Assembly (NCBI GenBank): GCA_035249305.1
Contig: DATFGQ010000034.1
Span: 38,756-102,755 of the forward strand
DNA length: 64,000 nt
Direction: 5' to 3'
DNA from: DASUNP01 sp035249305
Lineage (GTDB): Bacteria; Acidobacteriota; Blastocatellia; UBA7656
Shown here: piece by piece, positions 57,085 through 64,000 of the stretch
Layout of the letters: each line of letters begins with the position of its first letter
Numbering within the stretch: the stretch's first letter is position 1
Position numbers and translations under genes: made by a program
Notes under the pieces: generated by a model
Told to the model about the DNA's origin: nothing
Databases searched by the model: none
The model's input: the letters and a program-made list of their open reading frames with translations, nothing else

Positions 57085-58302
57085 CTATAATGACTTGAGG
57101 AAAGTTCTTAACTGGCGTTTCTGTACGACGCTCAACCGCTGATAGTTGTTTATGACCTGAGAAGCCTCGCCGCCATGACGAAGGATTGCGCTGTCGATGC
57201 TCGACGATAGGCCGTCGTGCATCAGCCGGGTGCGTGTGCGCAGGCCCCACAGCGGCGCTGTGCGCATCTTGTTTCGGGTTAACGGCCCGCCGTTTTGAAC
57301 TATGCCGTCGCCCGTCCCTACGTCGTGCAGCAAGAAATCTGAGAACGGGTGAATGATCTTGTTGCCCAACGCTTCAGGCACTGCGGACCGCCCGCCATTT
57401 ATCAATGTGCCCGGCGGGGCGGTCGTGATCGACTGAACGTGGCAGACGTTACAGTTCACTTGATTAAATAGGGATTGGCCTGCCTGGGCATCGGTCGTAG
57501 CCGCTAGAACTTCATCGCGCGGCGGCGCGGTCGTCGCCCTTATGAAGCGTGTGAACGTTTCAACGTCGGTCCCGTCATCTTCAGGGTCCGCGACCGTGTC
57601 GTAGGCGGCGACCGAGAGGCCGTTAGAAGTGTTTTCGGCCGGCATCAGGGGAGAGGTTATGCCTATGTGGTTAAGATATTCGTCGGCTGAAAACGATAAC
57701 AGACTGGCGTGCTGATTCTTCCAACCGAAACGTCCCACGCGGAGCGCGCCGCCGGCTTCGAGCACGGGCACGCGGACTGTCTCGCCCGCGATCCGGCCCC
57801 CGGATTGACCGGGCTGGCTGCTTGCGATTGCGTTGAGCGTGTCGTCGCCGATGGCTTCGACAAAGCCCGCGCCGAGCAAGCTTAAAGGCAGACGAAATGC
57901 CTTGATCTCGTTGCCGTCAAGGACATGTTCTTGTAAGGCCGGGTCGATGGCGGCCGATTGAATGAGCGATCCGCCCGGGTGCTCGATGAAACCGTAGCCG
58001 TCGAAATGGCCGGCCCTCAGCACCGCGGACTCGGCGATCATGTCCGAAGGGGACCCGTGGCATCCGGCGCAGGTATTGAGGCTGCTGTAAACCGGGCCGA
58101 GGCCGTCGCTTACAAGCTTAACTTTGTTGAATACCTCTTTGTCGCGCTCGAATTGTTCCTGTGAGACGAGCCCGTTGCTCCGATCATTGAATCCGGTCGG
58201 GGCCTCGGTCGGAGGTTCGACCTGCATTGTGCTTGCAAGACCAAAGGGGAGCAGAAGCCCCGCTGCGAACAGCAGCAAAGTAGTCATCTTAAGAAGTCTC
58301 AT
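57085..58302 (-). CDS. Exported di-haem cytochrome-c-type oxidoreductase (DHOR-like)
   Basis: A 405-residue protein of the di-haem oxidoreductase / putative peroxidase family. The signal peptide (about 1-23) is followed by CAGCHG (about residues 78-83) and CNVCH (about 284-288), two c-type haem sites, in the length and order of the family. RMGWKNQHASLL-like GRFGWKNQHASLLSFSADEYLNHIG occurs near 190. Such periplasmic proteins accept electrons and reduce peroxide or other acceptors. AAAGGA precedes the ATG. A conserved element upstream is shared with the hydrolase gene. Confidence 0.85.
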   Translation of the reverse strand: MRLLKMTTLLLFAAGLLLPFGLASTMQVEPPTEAPTGFNDRSNGLVSQEQFERDKEVFNKVKLVSDGLGPVYSSLNTCAGCHGSPSDMIAESAVLRAGHFDGYGFIEHPGGSLIQSAAIDPALQEHVLDGNEIKAFRLPLSLLGAGFVEAIGDDTLNAIASSQPGQSGGRIAGETVRVPVLEAGGALRVGRFGWKNQHASLLSFSADEYLNHIGITSPLMPAENTSNGLSVAAYDTVADPEDDGTDVETFTRFIRATTAPPRDEVLAATTDAQAGQSLFNQVNCNVCHVQSITTAPPGTLINGGRSAVPEALGNKIIHPFSDFLLHDVGTGDGIVQNGGPLTRNKMRTAPLWGLRTRTRLMHDGLSSSIDSAILRHGGEASQVINNYQRLSVVQKRQLRTFLKSL

Positions 58303-58327
58303 ATTGCAAACGTCCTTTCAAATAAAG

Positions 58328-58388
58328 TGCGAGCGCGCGATAGCGCTCACATGCTAAGGCGGAGGCGCGCGGCGAAAACTATCATCGG
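58328..58388 (-). promoter_or_regulatory. Conserved leader element, copy 2
   Basis: On the minus strand: TAGTTTTCGCCGC, then AGCATGTGAGCGCTATCGCG, then CGCTCGCA. It sits 26 to 86 bases before the ATG of the di-haem gene. The rest of the gap 58389-58581 has a run of T/A (58393-58400) and no gene. Confidence 0.6.
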
Positions 58389-58580
58389 CGGAATTTTTTT
58401 TGACATGAGGGAGAGGGCCGGATTCGCCGTGAGGTATTGCCTTGTCAAGCTCTTCTGCTTAGCAGCGCGCCACAACCACATAGCCGCAATTCGAAGCTGT
58501 TAATCTGCTTGAGAATATTTTTGGAATAATGCGTCATAAAATAGGTAAAATAACCCATCTTTTATGGGATCTACTCAGTA

Positions 58581-58587
58581 GTTAGAC
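58581..58587. other. Integron cassette left boundary (GTTAGAC core site)
   Basis: GTTAGAC fits the R' consensus GTTRRRY. Recombination falls between G58581 and T58582. The following bases, TTAGACCGC, are the exact complement of the GCGGTCTAA that opens the attC at the other end, as expected for one cassette. Confidence 0.7.
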
Positions 58588-58624
58588 CGCTTGCCAGCAG
58601 GCAGCAGGATTCGTACCATCCTAT

Positions 58625-58912
58625 ATGCACATTATTACCCGCAAGCGGCTTAATGAATTCGCTGACAAATATCCAGAGGCAAAGAACGCGCTCGCTCATT
58701 GGTATCGCTTGATCAAGCATAATAACTTTAAGTCCTTTGCTGAGCTTCGATCTATGTTCTCTTCCGCTGACCAAGTAGGCAAACTGACTGTGTTTAATAT
58801 AGGTGGGAACAAGGTGCGATTAATAGCAGCCATACACTATAATAGAAGGAAGGTTTACATAAGAGCTGTTTTAACACATAAAGAATATGACGAGGATAAA
58901 TGGAAGGGATAA
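58625..58912 (+). CDS. higB: HigB-family toxin
   Basis: A 95-residue RelE-superfamily mRNA interferase of the HigB kind. HIITRKRLNEFADKYPEAKN, the middle KSFAELRSMFSSADQVG and the C-terminal IHYNRRKVYIRAVLTHKEYDE are family-diagnostic. HigB cleaves mRNA on the ribosome. It is the first gene of an integron cassette, toxin-before-antitoxin as in other higBA loci, and has markedly lower GC than the surrounding genome. The ATG is at 58625, 37 bases inside the cassette boundary, with a weak ribosome site. Confidence 0.9.
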   Translation: MHIITRKRLNEFADKYPEAKNALAHWYRLIKHNNFKSFAELRSMFSSADQVGKLTVFNIGGNKVRLIAAIHYNRRKVYIRAVLTHKEYDEDKWKG

Positions 58913-58915
58913 GAG

Positions 58916-59146
58916 ATGGAGAATCTTGATATAGAGAAAGCGGTAGATGCCTGGACTCCTCTAGCAGGAACTATTTTTGTTCCTCATACAGAAGAGGAAT
59001 ATAACCGCATAGTAGCTTTGTTGGATGAATTGATCGATGAAGTTGGAGAGGACGAGAGTCATCCACTTGCATCAATGATGGAAATATTGGGTGTACTTAT
59101 TGAGCATTATGAGAATGCTAATGTACCAGAGTTGGCAAGCGAATAG
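58916..59146 (+). CDS. higA: HigA-family antitoxin lacking the DNA-binding domain
   Basis: A 76-residue acidic protein. It matches the N-terminal part of HigA antitoxins (TEEEYNRIVALLDELIDEVG, HPLASMMEILGVLIEHYENA) and then stops where the helix-turn-helix domain usually starts. It follows higB by 3 bases, preceded by GGATAAGAG. No frame downstream continues the HTH. It may still bind HigB but cannot be expected to repress the operon by itself. Confidence 0.78.
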   Translation: MENLDIEKAVDAWTPLAGTIFVPHTEEEYNRIVALLDELIDEVGEDESHPLASMMEILGVLIEHYENANVPELASE

Positions 59147-59162
59147 GATTATCCCCAACGCG

Positions 59163-59254
59163 GTCTAACAAGCGCGTGCAACGGGGGCCGCGAAAGAAAT
59201 TCTGTAAGGATCCGTCAGTATAGCTCGCGGCCCCGGTGACGCGGGACGTTAGGC
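59163..59254. other. attC recombination site of the higBA cassette
   Basis: R'' GTCTAAC (59163-59169) and R' GTTAGGC (59248-59254) flank 78 bases that fold into an imperfect stem: CGCGTGCAACGGGGGCCGCGA pairs with TCGCGGCCCCGGTGACGCG. Unpaired extra bases occur on one arm, as in attC structures. Recombination is expected between G59248 and T59249. Confidence 0.8.
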
Positions 59255-59406
59255 GCAGGGTCCCCAAGAGAGATTACTTCCCAACGCAGAAATGGAATTT
59301 TGGATTTATACAGCTTGTACCGATGGAGTTATGATTATTTCTGTTTTTCGGAGTACAAACAGGATACAAACTTGCCGGAGAATAACAATGGCGGTCGATG
59401 ATAGAG

Positions 59407-59437
59407 GGCCGGGACTGTTTGTATCAATCCCGGCCCT
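59407..59437. terminator. Hairpin between the cassette and the SBBP gene
   Basis: AGGGCCGGGA and TCCCGGCCCT pair over a 12-base loop between the cassette and the convergent SBBP gene. The rest of the gap (59255-59406, 59438-59494) holds no recognised feature; no second attC was found. Confidence 0.6.
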
Positions 59438-59494
59438 CGCTTAGCTTAGAACTCAACAGGTTTAGTTATGCACCGCAATAATAATCGCTCCGCA

Positions 59495-61960
59495 TTAATT
59501 ACATGCGCAGTTACTATTAGAGGTGTCTTTGTCGGTAATTACAAAAGTTCTCTTCCTTCCAGACTCTACCTGAATTACCGCGTGGCCTTTGTTATTGCAG
59601 TGGTTGAACTGGGCTCTAACTCGCCGTCCGGATTGATTGTCTTCGAGCACGAGCAAACATCCTTGTCGGCTAAGCGCGCCTGTGCCGCTCAATGTCAACC
59701 CGCCCGCATTACACTGCGTAAATCTGTACTCGCCGGTCGTCGAGTCGAACTGGAATAAATCGCCATTGCCGTCATCTCTGAAGCAAACGTCGAAGTTGGA
59801 AAAGACGATTTTGGCGACAAAAGCGTCAGTGAATCCGCCGCCAAAAACTGTCTGGAACGCGCCGGGAGTGGTCGGAAAATCGGCCGATCCGGTCTCCCCC
59901 GTAATGTAAATACTTCCCGCGGGGCCAACCGATATCGAAAACCCGCCATCACCATTGCTGCCCCCGAGGTATGTCGAGAACACGAGCCCCGCGCCGGTTG
60001 CGTTTAATCTCGTGATGAACACGTCATTGCTGCCCGCGTTACTGCTCTGAATTGCGTCGGCGGTTGTGGGGAAATCGAGTGAGTTGGTCAGCCCTACGAC
60101 AGATGCATTCCCTGCCATGTCTAGCGCGATATCGGTTCCTAAATCATTCCCGTTCCCCCCAAGATAGGTCGAATAAGCGAGGGCGTTGCCCGCCGCGCTC
60201 AACTGCGTGACGAACGCATCCTGGCCCGCAGCCTTCACAGTCTGAAAAGCGCCCGGCGTAGTGGGGAAGGTTAACGAGTCGGTAAAGCCTGTCACGTATG
60301 CGTTGCCCGCCGGGTTAACCGCAATGTCAAAGCCTGCGTCATCTCCGCTTCCGCCCAAAAAGGTCGAGTAGACGAGCGCCGTCCCCGTCGAGTTCAGCTT
60401 CGTCACAATCGCCTCCCTGGCGCCGTTGAAAGAAGTTTGAAACGCACCGGGCGTGACGGGGAAGCCAGCTCCCGCTTCACCTGTTACGTAAGCGTTGCCC
60501 CCTGAATCTATCGCAATTCCCGCGCCGAAATCGAACCCGCTTCCGCCCAAAAAGGTCGAGTAGATGAGCGCCGTGCCCGTCGGGTTCAGCTTCGTCACAA
60601 ACGCCTCGCTACTGCCCCCGGACACGGTCTGGAACGCGCCCGGTGTAGTCGGATAGTCGTCATTAGCTTGCCCCGTGATATAGGCGTTGCCGGCCGAGTC
60701 TACGGCAATCCCGCTACCTATGGCGGGGCCGAGGTAGGTTGAGTAGACGAGCGCCGTGCCCGTCGCGTTGAGCTTCATTGCAAATACATGAGATTCGCCG
60801 GAGCCTACGGGCGTGGTGCTGAATGCGCCGGGCGTAGTGGGAAGGTCGCTCGACTCGGTCCGTCCTGTAACATAGGCGTTGCCCGCTGAGTCCAAAGCGA
60901 TGTCGTCGCCTCTATCCCTGTTATTGCCGCCAAAGTATGTCGAGTAGATGAGGGCCGTGCCCGTCGAGTTCATCTTTGTCACGAAAGCGTCATCAGTGGG
61001 GAAAGGGCCGGCTCTCTCAGTCTGGAAGGCGCCCGGCGTTACGGGGAAGTCTGTTGAGACTGTGTCGCCTGTTATATAGGCGTTGCCCGCCGAATCGACT
61101 GCGATGCCGGTGCCGCTATCCGAGCCGCTGCCTCCGAGGTATGTAGAAAAAGCAAGCGTGGGGTCGATGACCAGCGGCTTGCTTCTATCATATTTTGCGA
61201 TTTGAAACGCTATCTGTTTCTTGCCTTTGATGAGGTAACTGGCCGGTATGATTCGCCTGGCGTCGTCAATCTGCTGATAGACAACGGGCCTGCTCTGTCG
61301 AATCTCTCCCGCATCCGTGCGCAGTATGAGATCACCTTTCTCGTCTACGCGCATGTCGGTTATACCCTCAAATCCGAGCGCTATGACGCCAGGATTCGTG
61401 CCGGGAGAGACTATGAAATCGTATTCCAGGAGGTTCTGGTTCCCATAAAAAACAAGGTCGACGCCGGGGTATAGGCCGGAATACTTTACCTTCGCGTAAT
61501 TCGGGACGTTCGTCTTCCACTTCTGCGGATCGCTGCCGATGAAATAGTTTGTCCTGGTGGGCAGTTGTTCAAGCCCTGTTAGATTTGCCGCGGCGTTGCC
61601 GCCCAGCAGCGTTGCCTGTAGCACAGAGGCGGATGCGCGTGACCCAGTCATGGATTCTTCATTATTCTTGCTGTGCGAGTCCGCAACGGCCAGGGTAAAT
61701 GTAGTCGGGGCAAGCGCCAGGCTATAGCCGCTTCCGCGAGATATGAACTTCACCTTTTTGTCGGCCTGGCCGTAATTGGCCACGAAGCTCAATGGGATTC
61801 TAGCGTAAGACTCCTTAACCCTTGCCAGGTCATGACGGGAGGCAGCAGGGGCTGACTTGCAGGTTCCGAAAGAATAAACATGGACAGAGGCTATGTTTAA
61901 CAGCCCGGTCAGGCCGAATAACAGAGCCAGTAGGCGCGCAATATTATGACTTGTTTTCAT
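59495..61960 (-). CDS. Exported SBBP-repeat propeller protein
   Basis: A 821-residue exported protein. A signal peptide (about 1-28) and a 200-residue N-terminal beta domain (YFIGSDPQKWKTNVPNYAKV, then GVDLVFYGNQNLLEYDFIV) precede about eight SBBP repeats. Each is about 55 residues, with the pattern YSTYLGGxGxDxGxxIAVDxAGNAYVTG and TTPGAFQT. The C-terminal 90 residues have six Cys in DVCFRDDGNGDLFQFDSTTG...CACN. The family has no known enzyme function and is probably cell-surface. The ATG at 61960 follows AGGAGAG; a GTG one codon earlier is also possible. Confidence 0.85.
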   Translation of the reverse strand: MKTSHNIARLLALLFGLTGLLNIASVHVYSFGTCKSAPAASRHDLARVKESYARIPLSFVANYGQADKKVKFISRGSGYSLALAPTTFTLAVADSHSKNNEESMTGSRASASVLQATLLGGNAAANLTGLEQLPTRTNYFIGSDPQKWKTNVPNYAKVKYSGLYPGVDLVFYGNQNLLEYDFIVSPGTNPGVIALGFEGITDMRVDEKGDLILRTDAGEIRQSRPVVYQQIDDARRIIPASYLIKGKKQIAFQIAKYDRSKPLVIDPTLAFSTYLGGSGSDSGTGIAVDSAGNAYITGDTVSTDFPVTPGAFQTERAGPFPTDDAFVTKMNSTGTALIYSTYFGGNNRDRGDDIALDSAGNAYVTGRTESSDLPTTPGAFSTTPVGSGESHVFAMKLNATGTALVYSTYLGPAIGSGIAVDSAGNAYITGQANDDYPTTPGAFQTVSGGSSEAFVTKLNPTGTALIYSTFLGGSGFDFGAGIAIDSGGNAYVTGEAGAGFPVTPGAFQTSFNGAREAIVTKLNSTGTALVYSTFLGGSGDDAGFDIAVNPAGNAYVTGFTDSLTFPTTPGAFQTVKAAGQDAFVTQLSAAGNALAYSTYLGGNGNDLGTDIALDMAGNASVVGLTNSLDFPTTADAIQSSNAGSNDVFITRLNATGAGLVFSTYLGGSNGDGGFSISVGPAGSIYITGETGSADFPTTPGAFQTVFGGGFTDAFVAKIVFSNFDVCFRDDGNGDLFQFDSTTGEYRFTQCNAGGLTLSGTGALSRQGCLLVLEDNQSGRRVRAQFNHCNNKGHAVIQVESGRKRTFVITDKDTSNSNCACN

Positions 61961-62238
61961 CACTAAATCTCTCCTGACTTACATCGAAGAATTCTTTTCC
62001 GTCACAAGCGTCAGTCTATTTCAGCGGTTGAGAATGTTTACAATTAATCCCCTCGGATTGAGGACGGGTTGATAGGTGATTACGATGGCTCGCACTTCTG
62101 CGACGATTAGCTATTCAGTGATTGGAGAGTCGAGTGTTTTACGCCTTAAACCATCTATATACCCATTAGTTCGATCAATTTACACCTTACTTTTATTGGC
62201 TTCTGGTAGATGTGCTCGAAAAGTCGAAGCGCCCAGAC

Positions 62239-62267
62239 AAAAATCAGATTAGGCAAATCTGATTTTT
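62239..62267. terminator. Perfect AT-rich inverted repeat
   Basis: AAAAATCAGATT (62239-62250) pairs perfectly with AATCTGATTTTT (62256-62267) over the loop AGGCA, with A-run and T-run ends suited to termination on both strands. Confidence 0.75.
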
Positions 62268-62561
62268 AAGTCAAGCAATCGACCTCGGTAATGCCGCTCA
62301 CTTTCCCGCGCGAAAAGTAACCCGCTCGGTTAAGGCTTTCAACAAAACAACATACGGTCGAGCCATATCGCTGAGGTGCAGATGGGATACAAAATGTTAA
62401 GCAGGACATGTAAGTTTTAGCCCTATGTCGACATAGAAGATGAGAAGTGTAATTAAGAACCCCCCTTCGCTAATCATACGCGCGATCTGTCTATGGACCT
62501 GTAAATGAGATAAAAGCGCGTAATTCAATCCTCACTACAACTTTCAAAACCCGGAGCGCTG

Positions 62562-62670
62562 ACCCCTGATGAGGGGGTTAGTCAAGTGTAATCGCCTATC
62601 CCCTGTGGCAACTCTACAGGGGACGGGCTAAAGCTGTCGGCGCAAGTTAAATGATCAGGTTGTGCCGACA
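62562..62670 (+). promoter_or_regulatory. Structured leader of the M43 metalloprotease gene
   Basis: Three successive hairpins: ACCCC/GGGGT (62562-62578), TCCCCTGT/ACAGGGGA (62599-62623) and TGTCGGCGCAA/TTGTGCCGACA (62635-62670, one G-T pair). They end 10 bases before the GGAG ribosome site at 62681-62684. No match to a known riboswitch consensus is evident. Confidence 0.5.
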
Positions 62671-62692
62671 AACACCATAAGGAGAATTACTG

Positions 62693-64000
62693 ATGAAGAT
62701 GAAATCTATGGCCTTGCTGTTAATCGCAGTTGGCGGCCTAATGCTATTACTTTCCCCGTTCGGCTCTATCTCCACTTCGTTAGCTCAACAGGAGAGGTTA
62801 AGGGAACAAAGGGAACAAGAGGTCGATTCGGCAAAGGGGCGACTACAGCGACCAGTTGATGGCGGCCCCTGCGGAATAGCGCAGGTTGATGAAACAAGAA
62901 AGCACGAGATCGAAGGAGTGCTCGAAGCGTTTAAGCAGGAGAGTGAATGGTCGTTTAGTGCTGCCGGTTCGATAGAAATAAAGGTCTACTTCCATGTCAT
63001 AAGGGATAACAATGGCAATGGTGATGTCTCGGACGCGACGCTTGATCAACAGATCACCATCCTTAACAATTCCTTCAATGGGACTGCCGGCGGCGCAAAT
63101 CCCGGCGCAAACACCCCGTTCAGGTTCGTAAAGGTATGCGTCAACAGGGTAAATAACTCGACCTGGTATAACATGTCGAGCCCCGGCTCTGCGGCGGAGA
63201 CCGCGGCCAAAACCGCATTGCATCTTGGAGGCGCAACCGACCTGAATTTTTACACGATAAATGACGCTAGTTCGGCCTGGGCGCGATTCCCCTGGGAGTA
63301 TGACGCCGACCCGGCCCTTGACGGAATAGTTGTCCCGCGCACCCTGATGCCGGGTGGCGGCCGCCCAAACTTCGACTTAGGTGACATCGCAGTGCATGAG
63401 GTCGGGCACTGGCTCGGCTTGTGGCACACATTTCAAGGCGGTTGTTCGGCTACTAATGATCAGGTAGCCGATACCCCCGCTCATACGGATGTCGTAGCGA
63501 CGTGCCAGGCAGGGCTCGACACCTGCCCTACCCGCGCCGGGCTTGACCCGATCGATAACTTCATGAGTAATGCGAGTGATGCCTGTAAGATGAGGTTCAC
63601 GCCGGGGCAGTCTTCGCGAATGGACTCGATGTATGGTCAATATCGTCAGCCCAACAGTTGCAACGCCTGCGCCACGCAATGTGGTAGTGGCGCTCCCACG
63701 GCAAGCATATCGTGGATAGCGCCATCGGAAAGCACCTGGGGACCGCCTAACACAATGACTGTCGCCGGGTACGCGCAGAACGGGTGCACCAATGTTAAGT
63801 TGTTCTGGCGCGATACTACTGCGGGCGGGAATTGGAACGCGGTCTCATTCCAAGCGATCCCTAACCCATCCGATGGCAGTTGGTCGAACTCAATCCCATC
63901 TCCGTACAAGTGCCATGATTTCGAGGCATACGTCGTTTACTCATGCTTCCGCTCCCCGATCTTCCGTTATGACGGGAGGAATTCCGGTTACTGCAACGAG
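62693..64000 (+). CDS. M43-family (pappalysin-type) metalloprotease, 3' truncated by window
   Basis: The frame is open from the ATG at 62693 to the window end (436 codons). A signal peptide (MKMKSMALLLIAVGGLMLLL) is followed by a propeptide-like region and the catalytic domain. The zinc site HEVGHWLGLWH (His at about 235, 239, 245, Glu 236) and the Met-turn NFMSNASDACKMRFTPGQ (Met about 291) are those of M43 proteases. The C-terminal part is a beta-domain, incomplete here. AAGGAG lies 8 bases before the ATG. A long structured leader precedes it. Confidence 0.9.
   Translation, partial: MKMKSMALLLIAVGGLMLLLSPFGSISTSLAQQERLREQREQEVDSAKGRLQRPVDGGPCGIAQVDETRKHEIEGVLEAFKQESEWSFSAAGSIEIKVYFHVIRDNNGNGDVSDATLDQQITILNNSFNGTAGGANPGANTPFRFVKVCVNRVNNSTWYNMSSPGSAAETAAKTALHLGGATDLNFYTINDASSAWARFPWEYDADPALDGIVVPRTLMPGGGRPNFDLGDIAVHEVGHWLGLWHTFQGGCSATNDQVADTPAHTDVVATCQAGLDTCPTRAGLDPIDNFMSNASDACKMRFTPGQSSRMDSMYGQYRQPNSCNACATQCGSGAPTASISWIAPSESTWGPPNTMTVAGYAQNGCTNVKLFWRDTTAGGNWNAVSFQAIPNPSDGSWSNSIPSPYKCHDFEAYVVYSCFRSPIFRYDGRNSGYCNE

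Larger units (their letters stand above)
61961..62692. other. Long AT-richer gap with terminator and structured leader
   Basis: 732 bases without a supported gene, lower in GC than the genome average. It holds a terminator-like hairpin (62239-62267) and, before the metalloprotease, three adjacent hairpins (62562-62670). The first 270 bases hold the promoter region of the SBBP gene, where no consensus promoter can be assigned. Confidence 0.6.

Noticed and set aside
61202..61474. 90-codon plus frame inside the SBBP gene
   Set aside because: Antisense to the conserved N-terminal domain of a well-supported gene; no ribosome site of note.
62561..62590. CTGATGAG in the M43 leader, resembling a hammerhead ribozyme core
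   Set aside because: The required GAAA segment and third stem do not follow at a usable distance; the bases fit a simple ACCCC/GGGGT hairpin.

Overview
The window is a GC-rich (roughly 60%) bacterial chromosome segment, probably from an acidobacterium of the Blastocatellia/Pyrinomonadaceae kind. This is inferred from the gene mix: an ECF sigma factor next to a PD40-propeller Ser/Thr kinase, a TonB receptor with a carboxypeptidase-like N-terminal domain, several very large secreted BNR/sortilin-type propellers, an SBBP-repeat protein, a di-haem oxidoreductase, and many dispersed palindromic repeats. No rRNA, tRNA, CRISPR array or prophage was seen.

Layout. 1-7681: 3' half of a complex I operon (nuoI partial, nuoJ, K, L, M, N) ending in an orphan AtpZ-like gene; hairpin repeats sit inside the operon before nuoL and nuoN. 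7682-8080: palindrome cluster. 8081-18123: secreted haem-motif terpenoid-cyclase-fold protein, ankyrin protein, ATP-grasp enzyme, S74 tail-fibre-like protein, GH18 protein, then a minus-strand group (Gfo/Idh/MocA, amidohydrolase, BNR protein). 18510-22754: 1414-residue BNR/HYR exported protein. 22892-23691: low-GC PIN-domain pair. 24362-27112: thiolase / SnoaL-like / acyl-CoA dehydrogenase operon. 27297-28159: small accessory islet with an XRE regulator facing a small gene across overlapping promoters. 28295-35556: secreted proteins, S9 peptidase, ECF sigma/anti-sigma pair, TonB receptor. 35720-36518: nucleotidyltransferase pair. 36726-48191: alpha/beta hydrolase + acetoacetate-decarboxylase-like pair, large BNR protein, YajQ, Ogt, glycogen-debranching-like enzyme, SDR, and envelope proteins. 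48652-51010: minus-strand VOC / lipoprotein / GT39 operon. 51050-51714: two gene relics joined head to head. 52178-55655: ECF sigma + kinase. 55743-58302: exported hydrolase and di-haem protein with a shared upstream element. 58582-59248: a complete integron gene cassette (HigB toxin, HTH-less antitoxin, attC) with no integrase in view. 59495-64000: SBBP-repeat protein and the start of an M43 metalloprotease that runs off the window.

Most notable signals: (i) the integron cassette, whose first bases are complementary to the R'' box of its own attC; (ii) heptad-repeat hairpins that enclose the likely ribosome-binding sites of nuoL and nuoN immediately after the preceding stop codon, suggesting translational coupling; (iii) a 172-bp composite palindromic element present as two inverted copies 44 kb apart; (iv) a conserved leader shared by two neighbouring exported genes; (v) a pair of relics that records a deletion between divergent genes.
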